From Nereocystis luetkeana (Eukaryota > Sar > Phaeophyceae > Laminariales > Laminariaceae): a stretch of 64,000 bases of DNA. The translations under genes and the position numbers were made by a program. Numbering within the stretch: position 1 is the stretch's first letter; every line of letters starts with the position of its first letter. The notes under the pieces were generated by a model. It was given only the letters and a program-made list of their open reading frames with translations. It did not search any database and was not told the origin of the DNA. The stretch covers positions 10,308,270 through 10,372,269 of the forward strand of contig JARUPZ010000016.1 in assembly GCA_031213475.1 (NCBI GenBank). Reading direction: 5' to 3'. This document shows, in pieces, positions 46,850 to 58,229 of the stretch.

Positions 46850-49590
46850 GCTAACATCATCATTATTATCGCGTCGCTCGACCTTCACCTCAGACTGAAT
46901 GACAAAAAGCCTGTTGACTACCAACCAGGATGAAGGGGTAGACTCTATCTACAATACATACAGTACATACACACAACAGCAGTAGTACGAGTAGCGGAGA
47001 TGCACAATAGATCGCGAATTGAATGCATTACGAGCGCCTCACCAAACAGGCGGGGCGGCGGGGAGCGGATCGGGGCGGAGCATCAACCCGCGCTCCGTCC
47101 ATCAGACAACCCCTTGTGCGAGTCAAGGATAACTCCAGTCCGTGGATTTTTTCTTGAATGGAATCGCCAGGAAGTGGGGGGGGGGTCAACCAAATTCGAA
47201 CAAGTGTTGCTGGGACCCCCATACAGAGCAACTCCTCTGCTCGCTATGCTACATACATACCTGGTATACGTATTCGTACTCACTCTGCATGTTTTTTTCA
47301 GCAGTTAGTTTTAGTTGTATGTAGTGGATTTTTAGATCTTTAAATCGGGGCAAAGATTGCGAGTATGAACTGGGGCAATACCGTTGAGCTAACTCCGCTT
47401 TTGATAGATGAGGCCACTATCAAGGAACATGCTATCCTTGAATGCGAGTCTGGCGTTGCACCTGACTCCTCCGCTTGCTAGCCGAGGGCAGCGGGCAGAG
47501 GGTTGGGAGGGGGTGATTTTGGTTACTGAAAAAAACGAAATTTCTTTTTTTCAAGTAAAAAATGGGCAATGGGCACCCCATGGGCACCGATGGGCATGCC
47601 CATCTGCCCCTTTTCGTTTAATATGATACTTACAATTTCTGCAGCGATTGTTTATTGTAATCGCTGAGTATTAGTAAAATTTGAAATGCCTATCACACAC
47701 TGGATATCGTCGTATGATACAGGGCCCAAAAAAACTCTCAACTGCCACACTTCGTGTGTTCTTGCCTGTGGCCTGACCTCGTGTCCTTCGCTGGGCCAAA
47801 GTGGCCCGGTTGTGTGCAGACATGTGTTCAGACTTGTGCCTGCGTGTATTATGTTGTGTTGCTGTGCAACAACACGCGTTTGCACGAAGCAAGACACGAC
47901 AAACTCTCGAAACACGAACAGCGTACGAAGCATGCTGAGATTTTCTGTATGCGCCTCGGGGCTGGCTACAACGTCGTACAGCAGTAGTAGTAGCAGCACT
48001 GCTGCAACACTCTACTCTTCTGCTCTATGTTTGCCAGGGTGTTGTACGCGGGGAAATATTGTCAAACAGGGTCCATCACCGCCCTCTTTTGGCCAGTAGT
48101 GGTAGGTACAGCAGTAGCAACTGTAGTGGTAGTAGTAGTGGTGGTACACTATACCTGGTAGTGGTATTACAGCAGTTGTAGTCACAGTGAAAAATAAGAC
48201 GGTAGGTACGTGTATAGTCGCAGTAGCAAGGGTAGTGGTAGCATTTCTAACACTTCGTACTATTCTCCGCGAGTATTATACATGAGCACCTTTCGTATGT
48301 ACAGCAAGCGTAAAGTATTAGCAAAGTAGGTCTCAGTATCATCATAGTACTAAAAGACACTATTCATATTAATACGATCAAAATGATAATAATGCCCCCC
48401 CCCCCCACCCCGCAGAAAAGCTGCTGCGCTGCAATGCATTGTAGCCACATGACATGATCGATTGAACTGTGATATGAACTGGACACGGTGGCCAACCCGG
48501 GAGACGTTGACGAAACCAGGCCCACGGGCTACCGTGTGCATGTCTGCTTTTGTGCAACCGGCGTTCGTTGGAACCGGTGCTCTGCAGGTCTCGCTATGTG
48601 CATGAAAATAAGGCATAGACGCAATCTAGCTTCCGGCACACGGCAAACGATCACTCTGACAGACACACAGCAACAGTTAATAACTAAATAGTGAAAGCCT
48701 CACGCACCCCGCTATGAAGAGGCGTAAGCCAAAGGCTATAAACGGCCTCGGTCGCTGCTCCCCCTCGGTGTTAATCTCGTCACATCATTTTATAAGTGTC
48801 ACCAGGTGGTTCGTTCGCCGTCCGACAAAACGCAGATCCTACTTCAATGGAACAAACAGTGCCACTATTCTCACACGGGATTGTACTTCCTGCAACATGC
48901 AACGCGCGTACACACACATGAACACACTCTGCACAACAGTAGTAAATATAGTCGTAGCAGGGTAAGAGCTACGTGTACAAGACCGCACCTTAATCATCAC
49001 AAGAAAGCAGGGCGTAAGAGTGATAGCTAAACACCCAGAACAACGAATACATGAAAACACGCCAAATCGACAAAAGCACGTGCCAGGTATCATCCAACCA
49101 GTATCAACACTCGCAAAAAATACCCGCAAGGACGAACGAATCAAAACAAAAACAACATGCCGCGTCCCTTCCCATACAGAACATACCCACAAACACGCTG
49201 TTCAAAACGCAACACAACACGCTCATTGGGCATATACGTAGTAGTACCGGAATGAGTTTAGTTTCATATGTACAGCATTCTAGCAGCCAATACTCAACCG
49301 ACATCGCCTGCAAAGTTCAGATGGAACTGAAACCCTCTACACTACCCGGTGCTTCCCCCCTTGCTACCCCCAAGACCATCCGTTCCGTGGGCTTGGGTAG
49401 GCTGGATTGCAAAACCTCCGCTCCCGCCACCACCCCCGCCCTTGCCCCCGCCGCGCTTCTCCCCACACCACCCTCTGCAAGGGTTTCGACTGACTGGAAA
49501 TGCCACTCTCAGCGCCACCCCTGCTCCCGCCCCCGTATCCGTTCCTACCCCCGCTCTCCCTCCCGTCATCTCAGTCCCGACTGCCGTGCA
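46850..49590. other. Intergenic DNA, no supported gene
   Basis: Contains a GGGCA-rich block at 47567-47612, an inverted repeat CAGCGATT/AATCGCTG at 47644-47668, and a Pro/Gly-rich open frame (49349-49609) lying next to the minus-strand gene's last exon. None shows a domain. Confidence 0.4.
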
Positions 49591-49599
49591 TCCTGCCGC

Positions 49600-51019
49600 T
49601 CATCTATAGCCCTTGCACCTACACGAAGCATTCCGTCCGTAACAAGAAAAACATCCCGAAGCATGCGGCATGAACCCCAGGAGCATGAAGTTCTTGTCCT
49701 GTTTATCGATCGCAAACAAAAATGTAATGAGAAGGAAGGAGCAACGACGCTAAATGGATTAGATAGAGGTTAAGCAGAAGTAGTACAGGAGGGAGTTAGA
49801 CTACGTGGATAGGTTTCCATTTTGTTTTGGTTCCCCTTGGTTTTCTTCTTTCGGGGAATGTTATGTTTCTCAGTGTTCAACGTTAAAGGTTCTGCCGCGC
49901 ATTGTCGGATGGCGAACGCAATCACAATAGCTAAAAACAAGGCCGCGTGACGCGCCTATTCAAATAGCCGGCGTCAACGATCCACTGCGGAGACCAGCTG
50001 AAAGTCCAGAAACAATACCCCAAAAGCGGCAACAAGATTAGAACCTAGCCAAACACCCGACATGCAATGAAAATAGTGCAAGAAAGCATTCACAGCCCTG
50101 CTGTTCAACGGGCACCCTGCGTACTTCTCACCTCTTCCTCCCCGGCCTTGTAGAGGGTATCTACCACGGCGGCATGGAAGGTGTAGAAATCAGAGCCCCA
50201 CGGCTAAACTTCCACGCTGGCTACGTAGTACTTGCCGCCAACTCGGCTGTTTGTTGCGTTCAACAGCCCGCTGACCCTCTACAAACAGAATTTACCTTGT
50301 CAAGCCCCAGGACTCTTGACCCTGCTTAACGCGACGCTGCAATAACAGGGTGTGTTTATTTGGTAAGAAAGCGTAGTTGTCGGGAGGGGGGGGGGGGAAG
50401 GGGTGCGAAAGGGGACGAAAGGGGAAGGAGAAAAACAGTAGCCCTCTTTTGTTCACCTCCCCAAAGACGAACAAAAGTTGAAACATGAAATAATAGGCTC
50501 TAAACCAAATTCAACCAAGGGAGCACTTTGCAAGCACCACATTAAAAATGGGGCAAACACGTTGTGTAGAGTTCCACCTGATGGTCACCCTCCGTAGCCC
50601 TTCCTCGGTCCATTAGCCCCTCCGATGCATCGTTCTGCTTGCAGAAGCGGAAGGGAAGGTTGGCGACAGACCACTTCGCGACTTTACGAACCTGAATAAA
50701 TAGATACAACAAAATCGTATGACGTGTTACGTAGGGATTTCTCCATGCTGCCAACAACGCTTATGGGACGCATGATGAACACGACGATTGCACTCCGATC
50801 GGAGAACCGCCTCCGGCTGCGCGTAGGGAAACTTCCATAGCACCTCATAGAACCACATCGTCGTCACATCTGGCGTCGAGGCTCAGTGCCTTAGAGTATG
50901 TGCACACACCACCGATACCTGGTATGTCTTAAAAGAGAAGGTTTCTTTCTTACCGGATTCTGAACAACCGGTGCATTTCTTACACGGCGGTTTCTCATGT
51001 TCTGGGTTCTCGTCAACCG
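49600..51019 (-). CDS. Unrecognised minus-strand gene, 3' exons
   Basis: Three consecutive minus-strand exons fit by phase and splice sites: 50691-50578 (VRKVAKWSVANLPFRF...), 50203-50132 (PWGSDFYTFHAAVVDTLYKA...) and 49698-49600 (DKNFMLLGFMPHASG..., stop TGA). All junctions are phase 0 with CAG/GTGG and GAG/GTGAGA donors. Upstream, 51019-50954 encodes a cysteine-rich CKKCTGC segment with a strong GTAAGA donor. A further exon from about 50862 joins it in phase 1 and reads VTTMWFYEVLWKFPYAQ; its donor is unclear. Further 5' (51180-51020) acidic frames are broken by stops, so the 5' structure is unknown or damaged. The C-terminus is also Cys-rich (CFSCY, CRC). No family is recognised; a zinc-binding or transposon-derived protein is possible. 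Confidence 0.5.
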
Positions 51020-51662
51020 CTGCATGTTTTATAGGACTTTTTCTTGTCTCGCTGCGCTCTCAAAAGCTATTTCCTCGGCTATTTTTTCCATGCTCTGAGA
51101 GTGCTCCTTATTCCGTGTGGATGTCGATCGCTGGTGCTTCATCTATGTCTACTTCCCTCTCTTGTTGGTCAGGTTGAGCTTAATTTCTTACACCGAATTT
51201 CTTATTTTTTCGTGAAGCACTGAGCCACGATTTCGCGAGCATATTTCTCAAGTGCGGACCAAAATACGAAGAAGTTGTTTCGTAGTAATCGCGGAAGAAA
51301 CTTAGCAGAGAGAGCTCGAGGTACATCACATTCAAGCGCTCCGCATTACAAGCAGAGTAGAGCAGGGTCAGCAGTAGTCCACGACTAGCCCTAGACGCGT
51401 TTGCTGCTCTTGGTCTAGTGCATCCTACTCTGGATTAAGCGTAGCAGGTAGAAGTACCGCAGCCTCTACTCTGCCTGTATACTGCTGCAGCGTTCTGGAA
51501 CTCATGAACAGGATACCAGTTATGTATCTGTACCTACTTGGTATGCAACAAAGGCTAAAGTGAACCTGCGTGAGGCTCAAAACAAAAATGGAGCCAAACT
51601 CTGGTAACGTCTAAACCTCACTACAAACTTGTACTCGTAGTCCCAGCCTGGCCAGGTGGACT

Positions 51663-54090
51663 TTGGTCACTAACCTGGAAGCGCTCCAAGCAGACCACAG
51701 CTCCTCAAAGAACACCACTTCCTGGTGTATAAAGCGACGACGGACATCCCCGACTCACTCAGCTGTCCCATATCAGTTCCATTTCTCTCCCAATTCGTCA
51801 TTGAGAGAGCAATTGTCTCGGGCTGCATCGCTGCAATCGAGTTGGGACACATCTGAGCTTCCACAACGACCTGCCGGCCAAGGTCTAACGGTCAAGGTCC
51901 AAGGATTGCGTGCTGTGCGAGCCCCCTCACCAGGTACTTACACTCTGCGCGACCCCTTTCGACTCCAGCTTCGTTCATTGCAAACCCGTCGTGCCCATTC
52001 CCCGATGGGCACCAAATTTATTTTTTGCTGTCCACACGAAATAGTCCGTCATTCGTATCCCATTAGGGACGAGGATGGCACGATCCTACGGGGTAAGGTG
52101 CGAATTCGTGAACGATGGGCGGGGTTTTACCACAAACTCTTGAACACGAAGTCGCTGAAACTCGATCCCACGATCATCGACCTCTTGCCACCGCGACCGC
52201 CTAAACTGTCGCTTGAAGATGAACCATCCATAGACCAGATGACAGAAGCACTTAAGGGGATGTCGAATTGGAAAGCTGTCGGGCCAGATGGTCTCCCGGT
52301 CGAAGTCCTAAAAATCGACCACCCGGCATTCGCCCAGCGCTTTCACAACATCCTTGTCAATGTTTGGTTAACAGGAGAAGTCCCTCAGCAATGGAAAGAT
52401 GCGATCATCAAGGTCCTTCACAAAAAGAAGGATCGAACTGACTGCAACAACTATAGAGGGATTTCGCTTGTTGCCCACGCAGGCAAAGTGTTGTTGAAAA
52501 TCGTCGCGTCCCGCCTCAGTAACTACTGCGAGACCTTCCGCCCCGCACGATCAACGATTGATATGTTGTTCGTCGTGCGCCGGCTGCAAGAGCTCGGACG
52601 ACAGAGGAAAATCCCCTTATTATACGTGTGCTTCATCGATCTGCAGAAAGCGTACGACTCTGTCGACCGAGAGCTGTTATGGAAGGTACTCACACGCTTT
52701 GGCGTACCAACCAAGATGCTGAGAATTATCCGTAATTTCCACGATGGCATGCGGGCTCGCGTGCGTACTGACGACGGTGAGCTCTCGGAATGGTTTGATG
52801 TCACGCAGGGGCTGCGGTAAGGCTGTGTACTATCACCGTTACTGTTCAACGTGTTATTCGCTGCTGCGTTACACGTCGTACTAGTACGCTTCAGCCAAGA
52901 CGAAGCCATTGTAAGGGATTTGGTCCAACTCTGTGAAGCTGGAGTAGTTCGAACAGGCAAGGAGGAGCCATTGGCGTGCGTGCGAAGGTCTGTATGGGGC
53001 ATGTTGTACGCCAATGATGCAGGAATTGTCTCGAAGTCGGCTGAAGGGCTCGCAAAAATGATGACAGTCATCGTGACTGTCTTCGAAGCAGCAGGCCTCA
53101 CGGTGTCGGAAAAGAAGACTGAGACAATGGTCCTACAAACACCAGACCGGACAACCCTCGCACCACCGCTCGTCATCGAAGCGGCAGGTCAGAGGTATAA
53201 GCAGACGACCCAGTTCTTATACCTAGGCGGCGTTATCCACGAAAACGCTGCGCTCTCGCTCGAAATCGACCGACGGATCCGCCTCATGCGAGCATGCCTC
53301 AAACGGTTCGGCCCGGAGTTGTATGATAGGACGACCGCCCCCCTTAGCCTTAAAGTCCGAATGCTGAAGGCCGAGGTGATTGAGACCCTGCTGTACGGGT
53401 GTGTGACGTGGACCCTCAGAGCGGAACACTTTGCCAAGCTTCGAACGGCTCACCACCAAGTAAGTCCTGCTGCGAGTCATTGGCTTCCAGCGCCGACTTC
53501 ATACTGACCATGCCACCCTCTCGTACGCGAACGCCCTCAAGATGACACGTTGCGAGAGCATCGAAACGACCATTCGTAAACGGCGGCTCTTCTTTGCGGG
53601 GGGCGTGGCACGGCAAAGCAAGGAGCGATTACCCAGTCGGGTAATGTTCGGGACGATACCTGGTGGGGAGAACCCGAGACCAGGCGGACAGTGTAAGACT
53701 TGGCATAGATGCATAGTCGAAGACCTTAGGGAGTTCCGAGCCACCGAAGGGTCAACGGAAGTTGCCCCCTTGGTGTTTGGAGTTGAGACCGCGTTGTGGT
53801 CCACTGCAGCCAAAAAGGCGGGGAAGTGGTACCGGGGGATCCTTGAAGCAGCCGAACGGTTCATGGTGAGGTGGCACGAGGCTGAGGCTGAGATGAGTAG
53901 GCAGCGCCGTGCATCCGCCGTGGATGGTGCCCAAGGGAACGGGGGGGGAGGGGGCAATAGGAGAAGTGGCAGAAAGCCCGACCGAGGGAATGCGGAGAGG
54001 GGGGGGAACAGGAGGGGTAGAAGGGAAACGGCGGTAGACGAAAGTAGGAAGGAGATGGCAGACAGAGTAGCAAGGCACCAAGTCGACTAG
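51663..54090 (+). pseudogene. Non-LTR retrotransposon (LINE) reverse transcriptase, broken
   Basis: From about 52030 the translation follows a LINE reverse transcriptase: [35 protein letters not shown] with the first catalytic aspartate, then the QGLR region, YANDAG at the active-site position, and a C-terminal part with LYLGG and LYGCVTWT. Breaks: an in-frame TAA at 52818-52820 right after the TQGLR motif; a frameshift near 53460; Asn in place of the first Asp of the usual DD pair; and no endonuclease domain upstream, so it is 5' truncated. The segment before 52000 is not recognisable. Confidence 0.85.
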
Positions 54091-54289
54091 AAAGTAAAAC
54101 ATGACCATACTACTAGTGCTACCAACCGGTGCAGCTGGTTCGAACGTGGTCTTCCCTTGTCTTCTCTTCTTGTTTTTGTTTTTGTTTTCTTTCTTGCGCT
54201 GACTCTCCGTGATTTTCATGTTATTTTTTTCTCTTCCTCTTCCTTTTCTGATTGATCAGCCGTACTGAAGGAGCCGTGTGGCGTGGTTG

Positions 54290-54450
54290 GAAGACGAACC
54301 TGCTCTGCTCGTTTCGTATTGTCTGACGCCAAGGGGCTAGGCATAGTTGACGAACGCAGGGCGGAGACGGCAGTCTGGGTAGCAAGGTACCAGGCGGATT
54401 AGCAGGGAGAACCTGGCTATACTACTCGTACCACAAGCTGCTGCCGTCAC
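54290..54450 (+). pseudogene. Second LINE 3'-end remnant in tandem
   Basis: Translation ends VARYQAD then stop, matching VARHQVD and stop of the preceding element (54065-54090), followed by a similar TACTACT/GCTG-rich 3' tail. This implies two LINE 3' ends about 330 bp apart. Confidence 0.55.
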
Positions 54451-54654
54451 CTGGAAGGTGCTTTGGGCTTTGGTCTGCCTGTTATTTCCCCTTTGTTATT
54501 TTTCCTTGTTACTTTTTTCCTTGGTTCTTTGTCTTACTCTGTTTACAAGCAGTGGTGTTTTTTTCTTCTTATTATTATTTTTTTTTTCTTTTCTCCAGCT
54601 CGTTCTTTTTCAAGTGTTGGCCACCTCGCCTGCGGGGGGGGGGCACGACAGATT

Positions 54655-54990
54655 GTTTCTCTTAGATTTTGCTTTCATTTTTCTTCTTTTTCTCTTTCGA
54701 TTTGTCTTCGTACCTTGTTTTTGTTTTCTCTTCGATTGTTTCTTTTCGTTTCACTATTTCATAGATTGCGTATGTCGTGCCTGTCGTATCTAGTATCATG
54801 ACATGGCTTTGCATTGCCCACTGCAGTACACACTGCACACGTGGCAACGTAGTATCTCTGTGGCGTAGCTTTGTGACCACAGAACTTGTATCTCTTCTAG
54901 GATTGAAGAATCGGCACGGACACTGGTTGTGCTGGATGTCGACGGGTAGAAAGAACGGTTTAATGTGAAGAACACACACACACACATCCC
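54655..54990. repeat. Dispersed repeat family 8, copy 2
   Basis: Near-identical to 14590-14885, 40 kb away, including ACGTGGCAACGTAGTATCTC and the (AC)n end. It follows directly on the LINE tails, so it may be a SINE or LINE tail that used the same machinery. Confidence 0.7.
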
Positions 54991-55329
54991 AGAATTGTCA
55001 GTTCAGCTTTCGGAACGATGGTTGGTCTGCAGCAACGCCACCCGGCCTGGCGTGGTCTTGGTGGACGATAAAAAAAGCACCAGAAGGCCTAAATCTGAAA
55101 ATGTGACAGTCCCGTGATAATCCTTCCGCAAGTTGTGGAACTCCTCGAATGTCACTTCACCGAAGGCTCACAGATCACCGCTCGCCAACGCGTCGCCAAC
55201 ACCTTCGGACCACGGCAGCAACTACCACAGCAGTAGTGCTTGCTGACTACAGTTTCAAAGCAAGGAAACAGGAGTGCTTTGTTGTGGCGCGTGTAGCAAG
55301 CAAAAAACAACCAAGCAGGCAAGCGACCC

Positions 55330-57855
55330 ATGACGAGAAGAGGACGCGCGACATCGCTGGCGGTAGTATTAATAGTAGTGTTCATGATGAGCGCTCTGAC
55401 TCGCTCCGTGCCTGCTTTCATGTTGAGAACCTCGTTGCCACGAGCTTTCCCAGCACTACCAACAGCATCCTCCAGGGGTATGTTTCGGAGCGCCAGACCT
55501 CTAGCCCTCGCTAAGGGCTTTGGCGAGACGCCCAAGCCTGCGAAGCCGCAGAAATCTTCGGAGGGTAAGGCTCCGAGGCAGGCCAGGTCGTTGATGCCTC
55601 TCGCCGACGAGGCGTCAAAGCTTCTCGTGAAACAAGGCGCGGATGGGACGGTGAAGTTTGATAATCCAGATGTAGGCGATTTTCAGGTGCTGGATGCCCT
55701 CGTGGAGGTGAGCGGCGTTCGGGCGTCCACTCATAGGTTCGCTGTTTGGAGTTTGGATCTAGTTGAGGCTGTACTTGTACGTGTACCTGTGAGGTACACC
55801 TGACGTAGGTAGGTAACCCCTCGTACTGTCACGAGTACAGCTGCTGTAGACTCCACCGAGTACCAGGTGCGTATGGTACTGCTACTCGTACACACATACC
55901 CGCTGCTGGCGTATTGCTCTACCCACGTGTGGTGAACAAGTTTTGATTGCTACAGGAATACCTGGTGCAATGAACATGATAGCTACTCGTATAGTAGACA
56001 TATAGCATGGAGATATACCGTTGACGTTGCATTTCATTCGTACATAGCTGACCCCACTCGCTTCATAGCGGATTCGAATTGCCTCAAGAAATCGAGTGAC
56101 GCCCCTTTATACAGCAGTAACTAACGCAGGCAACCCTCGACGAAACGTCATCACAACCTGGATAAGCGACACAACAGCAGCCACATTTTTCCATATATTT
56201 GTAACCTGGCCCCGACCTGCCTTTCGATCTTTCGCGGGAGGTCGACAGTGAGTCGATGCTCAGAGATTGGATGGGCTGCCTTGACGGGTGCTCAACAACC
56301 AACCATCACGTGATCGATCTGTGTGCGTGCTGTCTTCACATTGAACAGTTTTTTCTCTTTCTACGATGTAAGATGACGTCAGTCCACCCAGTGTCCGTCC
56401 GTTCTGATTCTTCATCCTAGAGAAATAAATACGTACCAGGTACCTGGTGAAAGTTATGCGGTCACAGACTGTGAGACAGAGAGAAAACCTAGATAGCGTC
56501 AAATTGAGGCAAGTGAGAACATGGACACGAAAACACGACGAAACAAGCCAAGCAAGAAAATACGAACTCCATGAAAAAATGCTAAAGTAGTAGTCCAAAA
56601 TAAAACCAAAAGGAATGCTAAAATGAGACAGAATACGAACCGCGCGAGAAAATCAAGAGATCCCACTCAAAAGTGTTTGTGATAAAGTTGACAGTAAATA
56701 CGCATGAGTTCATAATTCAGTCTAGAAACAAAAAACTGCCGACATATATATACGTGAAAAACGAGTGCTGGCTCGTGGTTTGATTCCTCGACGCAACCAG
56801 CCACGAAGGACCTCCTCAACCTTGACTTTGCTCGCGGTTGAATTGAACGGTAAACAAAAAAAGTGACCTTCGTTTAACTTCCTCCCGTCGATATCTTCCT
56901 GGTATTAATAGGAGAGATGCCAACGGCGAACGTTGTATTTAAGCAATACTATTACTTGCAAGCTTTGGTCTAGCAAACCCAATCTATATTCACGAGGACG
57001 GCGTGTTAGAGATGATCGCACATGCTCTACGTCCTCCGCATTTGGCAGTACCCGGGAAGCTTTGACCTCAAGATCATCGGAGTTAACGACGAGACCTTCG
57101 TGGGCGACATCCGGAAAGCCGTGGCTGGGTGTTTGACCAAGGGGGACGATAACGTCCTCAAATGCTCCACGCGCGAGAAGGGAAAGTACACGAGCATCAC
57201 GCTCAAGGTTCACGTCGACAACTCGACCCAGCTTTACAAGGTGACGCGCGAGGGTTTGCTCGTCATTTGGTGGCGTTTTGGTGTATCGCTCACGTTTTCT
57301 TGGCCTTGAAGCGTTCTGACCCCGACGATTGGCCGATGCGGCGGAGGTGCCTAGGCGCCGCCTCTGGAGGCCGTAATTTCGTATCGTTTCACGAAGTGTC
57401 AAGTGGGTGCGGCCGTAGAAATCGAACTTGCGGATTGGCTGCATATCTCAAACAGCACCTGGGGAAGGGGGGAAATACATGCCATGCTTACAGCGCCATT
57501 ACAGAGTAGTGCGTACTGCTGGCAGATGTGTGTGTGTGGGTTTGTGTGTGTGTGTGTTTTTTTTTGTGCGATTTTTGTATGGAGATGCAAGAATGCCGCA
57601 TGTAGGCGTCTGTATACCGCGAGCATCGCCTGACGGAAACATGTCAAGCCATGCTGTGCGCATGTCTTACGGTACCCCTGGTGTGCGCGGGTCACAGCAG
57701 AATTCCCACCGAACTCACTCCCTCACTGACTTTCCATGTTTGTACCTCACCTGTTGTTACCGTTGCGTTCCTCCCCCCCCCCTCCCAACCGGTTTGGCGC
57801 CTGCCAGTGCTACGAGGTCATCAACGAAGACTCTCGAGTAAAATTCAAGTTTTAA
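55330..57855 (+). CDS. Plastid-targeted DUF493 (YbeD-like) protein, 3 exons
   Basis: Exons 55330-55707, 57049-57240 and 57808-57855 (stop included) join in phase 0 to 205 residues. Residues 1-30 form a signal peptide with hydrophobic core AVVLIVVFMM and a cleavage motif SVPAF. A Ser/Arg/Pro-rich transit region follows (MLRTSLPRAF, MFRSARPLAL). This is the bipartite presequence used for four-membrane plastids in heterokonts. Residues from about 127 are the DUF493 domain: YPGSFDLKIIG, then KGKYTSITLKVHV, then LYK/CYEVINEDSRV and KFKF at the extreme C-terminus, as the family usually ends. Bacterial YbeD-type proteins bind small ligands or act as regulators; the plastid role is unknown. Donors are GAG/GTGAGC and AAG/GTGACG. 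Confidence 0.85.
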
Positions 57856-58122
57856 TGTTTGAGGCCGCGGCTTGCCCTGCTTGAGATTGGAACCCAGAAT
57901 CGCGATGGAGGCGCTTCTGCGTGAGCCCTCGCGTATATGGGAGGACGTGAGAAGATAAGCAAGGAAACGCAGGCGAACCGGGCTTGCCATCGGATGTGCT
58001 GTGTGTGTGTTTTGTTTAGTAAGTCGTGTGCATGTGCGGAGCGGAACAACGGACAGTACTCCAATGTGTTTGGTCTACAAGGCACTGTCTGTTAGACCCG
58101 TCCGCGATCGTTTGGGTTACTA

Positions 58123-58219
58123 TTAACCCCTTTAGAACCGCAGTCCCGTTTTGGGGACAAACTACTTGAAATTTGAGTGGTTTGTCCCCAAAACGGGACT
58201 GCGGTTCTAAAAGGGTTAA
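58123..58219. mobile_element. Palindromic MITE family 2, copy 11, best preserved
   Basis: TTAA, then CCCCTTTAGAACCGCAGTCC, a loop around CTTGAAATTTGAGTGG, and the inverse arm ending CTAAAAGGG and TTAA. A TTAA target duplication with CCC...GGG termini is typical of piggyBac elements. Too short to encode transposase. Confidence 0.85.
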
Positions 58220-58229
58220 GCGAGGGCTG

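Noticed and set aside
49051-49773. 240-codon plus-strand frame
   Set aside because: Low-complexity Pro/Ser/Thr composition, and it overlaps the better supported last exon of the minus-strand gene.
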